Positions 6,848 through 11,951 of a stretch of 11,951 nucleotides of DNA are shown piece by piece. Numbering within the stretch: the stretch's first letter is position 1; every line of letters starts with the position of its first letter. This DNA comes from an uncultured Chloroflexota bacterium. GTDB lineage: Bacteria; Chloroflexota; Limnocylindria; Limnocylindrales; CSP1-4. The DNA is taken from positions 1 through 11,951 of the forward strand of contig CAIYZX010000398.1 in the NCBI GenBank assembly GCA_903930745.1, written 5' to 3'. The position numbers were made by a program, and so were the translations under genes. The notes under the pieces were generated by a model. The model was given only the letters and a program-made list of their open reading frames with translations. It had not been told where the DNA came from and made no database searches.

Positions 6848-7253
6848 CTGGGGGCTGCTCCGGGAATGTCGGGCTGGGGGAGGTTCACGTGCATGGCGCG
6901 CTCCGCGGGTGTGGGACGCGCCCTGCCGATTGGCGCGATCGGGGCCGGATGCTAGCACCCCACGCCGATGCCGGCGTTGCGTTCTCCAGCGTGCGACACG
7001 ATCCCGCGCCGGCGGGGGCGGACAGGCGGCCGCCAACTGAGAGTTGATGAAACACGGAACGGCGTCGCGGCGGAGGCGTGTCGCTCCTGGTTTCGCCAAC
7101 TGTCAGTTGCGAAACCCCTGACGAGAAGGCTCCGGCGGGGCCCTTGGGGTGGCTCGCTCCGGGTTTCATCAACTGTGCGTTGGGGCGGGGCCGATGCGGG
7201 GCGGGCGGCGTTGGGGCGGGGCCCGGGAGCCCGGGGCCTGGGGCGCGGGGCGA
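6848..7253. other. 406-bp intergenic region upstream of the Lrp gene
   Basis: No convincing gene lies here; open frames on both strands encode Arg/Pro/Gly-rich shadow sequence. The region should contain the promoter of the Lrp-ResB unit. TAGCAT on the minus strand (6950-6955) is a possible -10, about 100 bases before the GTG, but I see no good -35. It also holds the palindrome family at 7032-7182 and a very GC-rich stretch (7186-7250) after the LLM gene, with an imperfect GCCCGGG/CCCGGGGC hairpin at 7221-7237 that could end LLM transcription. Confidence 0.5.
7032..7182. repeat. Three phased copies of a palindrome with CAACTG/CAGTTG core
   Basis: Copy 1 (7032-7053) reads CAACTGAGAGTTGATGAAAC from 7034. 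Copy 2 (7090-7115) is nearly symmetric: GTTTCGC, CAACTG, T, CAGTTG, CGAAAC. Copy 3 (7163-7182) is GTTTCATCAACTGTGCGTTG, and its left half matches the inverse of copy 1. Centres are at about 7040, 7103 and 7176, so spacings are 63 and 73 bp, close to six and seven helical turns. Copies 2 and 3 share 24 of 29 bases as a direct repeat from TCGCTCC onward (7081-7109 and 7154-7182). They could be operators for a dimeric regulator or REP-like dispersed palindromes. Confidence 0.65.
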
Positions 7254-8189
7254 TCAGGCGCGGTCCAGGAGCTCCAGGGCCGGGGCCAGGGCGGCGATGG
7301 ACACCTCCGTGATGGGGTCCACCACCAGCTGGACATGGCCAATGCCCGCCGCGGCGTAGGCACGCAGCCCGTCCGCGATCTGCTCCGGGGTCCCGGAGAG
7401 GGGCACCACCTGCATGCGCGGGTTGGTGTCGCCCATCACGCGGCCGGTGCCGCCCTCCATGCGGACCTGGACGGCCACGGTGCGCTCGATGGCCTGCGGG
7501 TCACGGCCGGCGGCGCGCGCGGCGTCGTCCACCAGCGAGATCAGCCGGGGCACGCCCGCGGGCGAGTTGGACGTGTCCGCGTACCAGGCGTTCCACGCCG
7601 CGATGTACGGGACGGTGGCCGCGAGCATCCGCGGGCCGATGGAGCCAACCATCAGCGGCGGGCCACCCGGGCGGATGGGCCGGGGCAGGACCTCGGCGTC
7701 GCGGACGGAGTAGAACTCGCCCTCGAAGTCGATGGAGCCGTGCGCCAGGAGCGTCCGGACGATGGTGAACGCCTCCTCGAACCGGCTGATCCGGTGGTCG
7801 AAGGGCGAGCCCAGGGCCGCGAACTCCGTCTCGTTCCAGCCCGCACCCAGGCCCAGGACCAGGCGGCCGCCGGAGATCTCCTCCACGGACGAGGCCAGCT
7901 TGGCCAGCATGAACGGCGAGTGGAACGCGGTGGACGCCACGAGGGGGCCCAGCGTGATGCGCTCCGTGGCCTCCGCCAGGCCGGCGAGCTGGGTCCAGAC
8001 CTCCCACGGGCCGCGGGTCTCGCCGCTCGCGTAGCGGTACAGGAGGTGGTCGCCAAGCCAGACGGAGTCGAAGCCCGCCTGCTCGGCGAGGCGCGCCATG
8101 GCGCGGACCTCCGGCCAGCGGACCTCACGCTCAACCTCGGGAAGCTGGATGCCAACGCCAAGGGGTCGGCCGGGTCGTCTCGGGATCAT
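7254..8189 (-). CDS. LLM class flavin/F420-dependent oxidoreductase
   Basis: This is a 311-residue luciferase-like monooxygenase-fold (TIM barrel) enzyme. Its relatives use FMN or the deazaflavin F420 to oxidise or reduce small substrates; the substrate here cannot be read from sequence. Visible family landmarks are GVGIQLPE (11-18), the AEQAGFDSVWLGDHL strand-helix (35-49), ITLGPLVAS (78-86), SGGRLVLGLGAGWNETEF (106-123) and the C-terminal GTPEQIADGLRAYAAAGIGHVQL (266-288). F420 rather than FMN use is suggested only by resemblance to the F420 subgroup. ATG 8189 was chosen because it begins the barrel; the same frame runs open much further upstream, through the antisense of the MFS gene. A TACCCT -10-like box eight bases before the ATG, with no Shine-Dalgarno sequence, suggests a leaderless transcript. 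It diverges from the MFS gene. Confidence 0.9.
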   Translation of the reverse strand: MIPRRPGRPLGVGIQLPEVEREVRWPEVRAMARLAEQAGFDSVWLGDHLLYRYASGETRGPWEVWTQLAGLAEATERITLGPLVASTAFHSPFMLAKLASSVEEISGGRLVLGLGAGWNETEFAALGSPFDHRISRFEEAFTIVRTLLAHGSIDFEGEFYSVRDAEVLPRPIRPGGPPLMVGSIGPRMLAATVPYIAAWNAWYADTSNSPAGVPRLISLVDDAARAAGRDPQAIERTVAVQVRMEGGTGRVMGDTNPRMQVVPLSGTPEQIADGLRAYAAAGIGHVQLVVDPITEVSIAALAPALELLDRA

Positions 8190-8237
8190 GGTTCGGCAGG
8201 GTACCAGCGGGCGCTGCCGGAGTACGCTCATCGCACG
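8190..8237. promoter_or_regulatory. Divergent, probably leaderless promoters with an inverted repeat
   Basis: The 48-bp gap separates two divergent start codons. On the minus strand TACCCT (8198-8203) ends eight bases before the LLM ATG. On the plus strand TACGCT (8223-8228) ends nine bases before the MFS ATG. Both fit the TANNNT -10 pattern placed so that transcription would begin at or near the ATG, and neither gene has a Shine-Dalgarno sequence. CGGCAG (8194-8199) and CTGCCG (8214-8219) form an inverted repeat with a 14-base spacer that overlaps the LLM -10, a possible operator for both genes. Confidence 0.5.
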
Positions 8238-9494
8238 ATGCCCCGTCGCGATGTCGCGCTCCTCTTCGCCGCCCGGTCCGTGCGCATGTTCGGCTACGGG
8301 CTGCTGTCCGTGGTCCTCGTCCTGTATCTCGCGTCCATCGGCCTCGCCGGCGGGGAGATCGGGCTCCTGCTCGCGCTCACGCTCGTGGGCGATGCCGCGA
8401 TCACTCTCTGGCTCACCACGCACGCGGACAGGATCGGCCGCCGGCGCGTCCTCCTTGCAGGTGCCGTGCTGCTGCTCGCCGCGGGCCTCGTCTTCGCCGC
8501 CACGCCGGTCTTCGCGGTGCTGCTGGTGGCGGCCACCATCGGCGTCATCAGCCCCTCCGGCAACGAGGTGGGGCCCTTCCTCGCGGTGGAGCAGGCGTCG
8601 CTGGCGCAGCTCGTCCCCGCGGAGCACCGGACCCGCCTCTTCGCGCGGTACCAGCTGACGGGCTCGCTGGCCACGGCCGCGGGCGCGCTCACCGCGGGCG
8701 CGGTGGTCCAGCTGGTGACGGCGGCGGCCGAAGGTGCCGACACGGCATCCCTAGCCCAGGCGCCGGACCCGGCCACCGCGTATCGGGCGGTCATCGTGGC
8801 GTACGCGCTCGTGGGCGTGGTCCTGGCCGGCCTCATCGCGCTCGTCTCGCCCGCCGTGGAGGTGCCGGAGACCCAGGTCCGCGACGAGACCATCCGCACC
8901 CGCCTGGGCCTCCACCGCTCGCAGCGGGTGGTCGCGGGCCTCGCCGTCCTCTTCGCGCTGGACGCGTTCGGCGGCGGCTTCGTCATGCAGAGCTTCATCG
9001 CCTACTGGTTCCACCAGCGGTTCGGGCTTGACCCGGTCACCCTGGGCTGGCTCCTCTTCGGCGCCAACATCCTCGCCGCGATCTCCGCGCTGGCGGCTGC
9101 GCCCCTGGCCAAGCGCATCGGCCTCGTGAACACCATGGTCTTCACGCACCTGCCGTCCAACGTGCTGCTGATCCTGGTGCCCCTCGCGCCCACGCTGCCC
9201 CTCGCGGCGGGCCTGCTGCTCGCGCGCTTCGCCATCAGCCAGATGGACGTGCCCACGCGCCAGTCCTACACGATGGCCATCGTGGAGCCGGACGAGCGAT
9301 CCGCGGCGGCGGGCGTCACGGCGATCGGCCGGTCCATCGGCGTTTCGGCGTCACCGCTGCTGGCGGCGCCGCTCATCGTGGGATCCGCGGCGCTCGCGGG
9401 GCTGCCGTTCGTGATCAGCGGCGTGCTGAAGATCGTCTACGACGTGGCGCTCTGGCACCGGTTCCGGGCCGTGCGCCCGCCAGAGGAGTCCTGA
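8238..9494 (+). CDS. MFS transporter
   Basis: This is a 418-residue inner-membrane secondary transporter, probably an exporter or proton-coupled carrier; the substrate is unknown. Hydrophobic segments are compatible with twelve transmembrane helices in two halves, with a hydrophilic central loop at about 206-230. The loop between helices 2 and 3 carries the MFS motif A signature as HADRIGRRR (62-70). The second half has a conserved-looking ISQMDVPTRQSYTMAIVEPDERSAAAG (333-359), a segment frequent in MFS drug or sugar carriers. ATG 8238 is chosen because the first helix starts directly after it. The open frame runs upstream but there it is antisense to the LLM gene. It may act with the divergent LLM oxidoreductase, for example exporting its product, but that rests on adjacency only. 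Confidence 0.9.
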   Translation: MPRRDVALLFAARSVRMFGYGLLSVVLVLYLASIGLAGGEIGLLLALTLVGDAAITLWLTTHADRIGRRRVLLAGAVLLLAAGLVFAATPVFAVLLVAATIGVISPSGNEVGPFLAVEQASLAQLVPAEHRTRLFARYQLTGSLATAAGALTAGAVVQLVTAAAEGADTASLAQAPDPATAYRAVIVAYALVGVVLAGLIALVSPAVEVPETQVRDETIRTRLGLHRSQRVVAGLAVLFALDAFGGGFVMQSFIAYWFHQRFGLDPVTLGWLLFGANILAAISALAAAPLAKRIGLVNTMVFTHLPSNVLLILVPLAPTLPLAAGLLLARFAISQMDVPTRQSYTMAIVEPDERSAAAGVTAIGRSIGVSASPLLAAPLIVGSAALAGLPFVISGVLKIVYDVALWHRFRAVRPPEES

Positions 9495-9510
9495 CCCAGG
9501 TCATCGGCCG

Positions 9511-9531
9511 CGCCGGCCCGCGCGCCCGGCG
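9511..9531. terminator. Possible hairpin between convergent MFS and SCO genes
   Basis: CGCCGG (9511-9516) and CCGGCG (9526-9531) pair around a 9-base GC-rich loop in the 59-bp gap between two convergent genes. The stem is short and there is no T-run, so the main support is its location. Confidence 0.3.
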
Positions 9532-9553
9532 GTCCCGGGCACATGTCCCGAGC

Positions 9554-11152
9554 CTACTGGCCGACGACCCCGCTGCCGGTGATCAGCGACACGATCACGT
9601 CCACGTCCGCGGACCCCACGATGCCCGTGTACTTCGCGCGGACCACGCCCATCTCGTCCACCACGAAGATCCAGGGCATCTCCGTTGCCGGCCAGGGCGC
9701 GGGACCCATCCCGAACGGCTCCGTCCACTGGTTCAGCGGCGGGTTGTCGATGGACCCGGACAGCACCGGCTCGTCGGTGATCACCTGGTACACGAACGGC
9801 TCCAGGTGGATGAACGCCACGTCCGGCCAGCGGTCCAGCAGGTAGCGGATCATCGTGATCGCGCGGCCGCAGGCGGGCGAGACGCGGAAGCGGTTGGAGT
9901 CGATCACCAGCACGTACGGCTTGCCGGCGGCCAGCGCGTCCGCGGTGGAGGTGGTGTAGAGGCGGTCGTCGATCACCGCGTCCACCACGGTCGTCAGCAG
10001 CTTCGGGTTGCCGCCCACGTCCGCGAGCGTGGGCGTGTCCACCTTGGGGGCCGGGGCGCCAACCGGCGTGGTTGACCCCTGGTCCAGCGCCGTCATGACG
10101 GTGGAGCCGGTCCGCCCGTCAGAGGTCTGGACGTCCAGGCGCCACTGGCCCGGCGACGGGATGTCCGCGAAGCCCACGAAGTTCACGATGCGCTCGCCCG
10201 GCGGCAGGACCGCGGTGGTGGGGATGTCCACGCCGGCCTGCTGGCTGTTGGCGCCGATGACCTTGAGCGTCACCTTCACGGACGCGTCCACGGGCTGGCC
10301 CTGCGCGTCTCCCAGCGTGACGATCAACGGCGTGCTGCCGCCCGCCCAGATGGACGAGGAGATCACGCTGACCCGCAGCTGCTTCTCCGGATCGCCGGAG
10401 CCCGGGGCCACGGCCTGCGAGGCACCGGGTGCCACGGTGGGAGCGATCGCTGAGCCCGCGCTCTCCGCCATCAGCCGGCGGAGGAGCTGGACCATGGGCT
10501 CCTTGGGCGTCTTGAACGGGAAGTGGGCGCGGAGGAGGCCCTGGGCGTCCACGAGATAGATGTCCGCGGTATGGCTCATGGAGTAGCCGCCGGCGGACCC
10601 GCTGTCCACCTTCGCGTACTTCACGCCCCACCCGTTGGCATTCTCCGCGACCTCCTGCGGCGTGCCGGAGAGGCCGATGAAGGCCGGCGGCAGGTACGTG
10701 AGGTACTTCTTCATGGCGGCGGTGTCGTCCCGGTCCGGGTCGATGGAGGCGAAGACCGCGCGGGGCCCTGCACCCACCTCTTTCAGGACCTGGGAGACCA
10801 CGCCAACCGTCTCCGGACAGACGTCCGGGCAGTGGGTGTAGCCGAAGAAGACGAGGACCGGCTGGCCCTTGAGCTGCGCAAGGTCGAACCGGTTGCCGTC
10901 CTGGTCCAGGAGCTTGAGGGGCGGGGCCTGGCGGACGGCGGCGTACTCGAAGCCGGACGCGTCCGGGGCGGTGGAGGCACCGGGGGTGTTCGCGCCCCCC
11001 ATGCCCACGAGCAGGATCAGGCCGAGGGCGAGCGCGCCCAGGAGGGCCATGAGGCCGATGCCGATCCCAACGGTCCGGCGGTCCAGGGGCTGGCCGCTCT
11101 TCGGGCTCGTCGGGCTCGTCATCGGCGGCGCGGGGGTCTGCGAGGTGGTCAT
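9554..11152 (-). CDS. SCO1/SenC-type copper protein fused to an Ig-like (FixH/YtkA-like) domain and a second thioredoxin-like domain
   Basis: The protein has 532 residues, over twice a typical bacterial SCO (about 200). A single membrane anchor (27-52) places the rest outside the cytoplasm. Residues 68-230 are a SCO thioredoxin fold with copper ligands C108 and C112 in CPDVC and H194 in SHTADIYLVD; SCO delivers copper to, or reduces, the CuA site of cytochrome oxidase. After an Ala/Pro linker, 258-345 is a beta-rich domain resembling FixH/YtkA-like Ig folds. Residues 380-530 look like another thioredoxin-like fold with one cysteine in SPACG (425-429) and a cis-Pro-like EMPWIFVVD (491-499). 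It lies 31 bp downstream of PCu(A)C on the same strand. A GATACT box (11160-11165) seven bases before the ATG and no Shine-Dalgarno sequence suggest an added leaderless promoter. An in-frame ATG at 11122 is an alternative start. Confidence 0.9.
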   Translation of the reverse strand: MTTSQTPAPPMTSPTSPKSGQPLDRRTVGIGIGLMALLGALALGLILLVGMGGANTPGASTAPDASGFEYAAVRQAPPLKLLDQDGNRFDLAQLKGQPVLVFFGYTHCPDVCPETVGVVSQVLKEVGAGPRAVFASIDPDRDDTAAMKKYLTYLPPAFIGLSGTPQEVAENANGWGVKYAKVDSGSAGGYSMSHTADIYLVDAQGLLRAHFPFKTPKEPMVQLLRRLMAESAGSAIAPTVAPGASQAVAPGSGDPEKQLRVSVISSSIWAGGSTPLIVTLGDAQGQPVDASVKVTLKVIGANSQQAGVDIPTTAVLPPGERIVNFVGFADIPSPGQWRLDVQTSDGRTGSTVMTALDQGSTTPVGAPAPKVDTPTLADVGGNPKLLTTVVDAVIDDRLYTTSTADALAAGKPYVLVIDSNRFRVSPACGRAITMIRYLLDRWPDVAFIHLEPFVYQVITDEPVLSGSIDNPPLNQWTEPFGMGPAPWPATEMPWIFVVDEMGVVRAKYTGIVGSADVDVIVSLITGSGVVGQ

Positions 11153-11183
11153 CGCGATCAGTATCCGCTGTCCTGGCCGATCG

Positions 11184-11687
11184 CTAGCTCGCGCGGACCT
11201 CGGCGGTCACGTCCACGGGCGCGGCGTTCTTGAAGACGAGCTTGAGCTCAACCTTGTCGCCGGCCTTCAGGTCTGCCGACAGGCCCATGATCATGACGTG
11301 GTAGCCGCCGGGCTCGAAGCTGACGGAGCCGCCCGCGGGGATCACGACCGTCTCCACCGGCTGCATCCCGGTCATGCCGGAGGCGTCCGTGGTGGTCTCG
11401 TGCATCGTGGCCATGCCCACGGACGCGGTGACGCTGACGAGGGCGTCCTCGGCGGTGCCGGTGTTCTGGAGGGTGAAGTAGGCGGCGGTCATCGCGCCGG
11501 CCTGGCCGGTCCGGACCCAGGCGCCGGTCACGGTGACGGTGGTGGCCGTCCCCTCGCCGGGCGTGCTGGGGGAGGCGGTGGCGCTCCCGGTTCCGCTTCC
11601 GCCGCACGCGGCGACGAGCAGGGTGACGAGCGCGGTCACGAGGACGAGGGCAGGGGAGACGGGGAGCGCGGCCACGCGCTTGGTCAT
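11184..11687 (-). CDS. Copper chaperone PCu(A)C lipoprotein
   Basis: This extracytoplasmic Cu(I) chaperone hands copper to the CuA centre of cytochrome c oxidase, usually with SCO. The mature domain carries the full family motif: H96, then M108, 21 residues, then H130 and M132 (the H-x-X10-M-X21-H-x-M spacing holds exactly). The N terminus is a lipoprotein signal with a hydrophobic stretch (7-27) and an LVAAC lipobox ending at C28, followed by a Ser/Gly/Thr-rich tether (29-50). The 167-residue length is normal. ATG 11687 is chosen over an upstream in-frame ATG (11747) because GGAGG (11694-11698) lies six bases before it and the signal peptide starts there. The SCO fusion gene follows 31 bp downstream, forming a copper-delivery operon. 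Confidence 0.93.
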   Translation of the reverse strand: MTKRVAALPVSPALVLVTALVTLLVAACGGSGTGSATASPSTPGEGTATTVTVTGAWVRTGQAGAMTAAYFTLQNTGTAEDALVSVTASVGMATMHETTTDASGMTGMQPVETVVIPAGGSVSFEPGGYHVMIMGLSADLKAGDKVELKLVFKNAAPVDVTAEVRAS

Positions 11688-11895
11688 GACGGGCCTCCGG
11701 TGTTGGGACGCAGCTTCGGCATCGGCGCGCACCCGTGGACTGGCCACTCCGAGCGCACCGGGCCGGTGGCAAGTCTCGCAGGGCGGGCGTTCGGGGCGGA
11801 CGGCGGAAGGTCCCGAAGGTGGCGGGCCGGACGTCCCGGCGGGCGTCCTCGGGCAGGGCTCGCACGCGGGGTCCCGGTGTCACATGATTGCGGGC

Positions 11896-11951
11896 ATGCA
11901 GTTCGGGATCATCCTCACCACGGGGGACGCGCGACAGTGCGCGGAGATGGC
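11896..11951 (+). CDS. 5' end of a probable LLM-class oxidoreductase (partial)
   Basis: The first 19 codons (MQFGIILTTGDARQCAEMA) look like the first strand and helix of a luciferase-like TIM barrel and stay open to the window edge. ATG 11884 is an in-frame alternative that adds four residues. No clear Shine-Dalgarno sequence is seen; CATGAT (11883-11888) sits seven bases before ATG 11896 and could be a weak -10 for a leaderless start. The gene diverges from the copper module. The identification rests on a very short stretch. Confidence 0.5.
   Translation, partial: MQFGIILTTGDARQCAEM

Noticed and set aside
6848..7099. N-terminal extension of the Lrp regulator to ATG 7099
   Set aside because: The added 84 residues are Arg/Pro-rich and would make the protein far longer than the family norm; part also lies in the palindrome region.
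7032..7182. CRISPR array
   Set aside because: Only three degenerate copies, one in opposite orientation, with unequal spacing and no cas genes nearby.
11248..11883. 211-codon minus-strand frame at the right end
   Set aside because: It overlaps the PCu(A)C gene out of frame and is Arg/His/Asp-rich, typical of a shadow frame.

Overview
The window is about 70% GC and densely packed with ordinary housekeeping and accessory genes of a high-GC, probably aerobic bacterium. A type III glutamine synthetase, a ResB cytochrome c biogenesis protein, LLM-class flavin/F420-type oxidoreductases and copper-delivery proteins for cytochrome oxidase together would fit a Chloroflexota lineage such as the Limnocylindria. 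An actinobacterium is the main alternative. This assignment is inference from gene content and base composition; no rRNA or marker gene is present.

Layout, left to right. An intramembrane M50 metalloprotease with a CBS pair (+) converges on a helix-turn-helix regulator (-) across a perfect 14-bp stem. A 399-bp gap follows (2222-2620). It holds three 11-bp-spaced repeats just upstream of the regulator, an unexplained 146-bp element bounded by 17-bp inverted repeats, and the hairpin that ends the glutamine synthetase gene. Next comes a minus-strand run of Lrp/AsnC regulator, ResB and GSIII, with the first two overlapping by 16 bp. The 406-bp gap upstream of the Lrp gene (6848-7253) carries three phased copies of a palindrome. 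An LLM oxidoreductase (-) and an MFS transporter (+) then diverge from a 48-bp gap with leaderless-looking promoters. The transporter converges on a copper module (-): a PCu(A)C lipoprotein followed by a three-domain SCO fusion protein. At the right edge the first 19 codons of a second LLM-like oxidoreductase (+) diverge from the copper module.

How the genes work together. The clearest functional unit is PCu(A)C plus SCO, which together are known to load the CuA site of cytochrome oxidase. ResB belongs to cytochrome c maturation, so the window has a respiratory-assembly theme, but its partner CcsA/ResC is not here. Lrp and GSIII may form a nitrogen or amino-acid response unit. I see no CRISPR array, transposase, phage, toxin-antitoxin or defence system. 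The most unusual parts are the noncoding elements at 2244-2270, 2355-2500 and 7032-7182, and the SCO fusion architecture.
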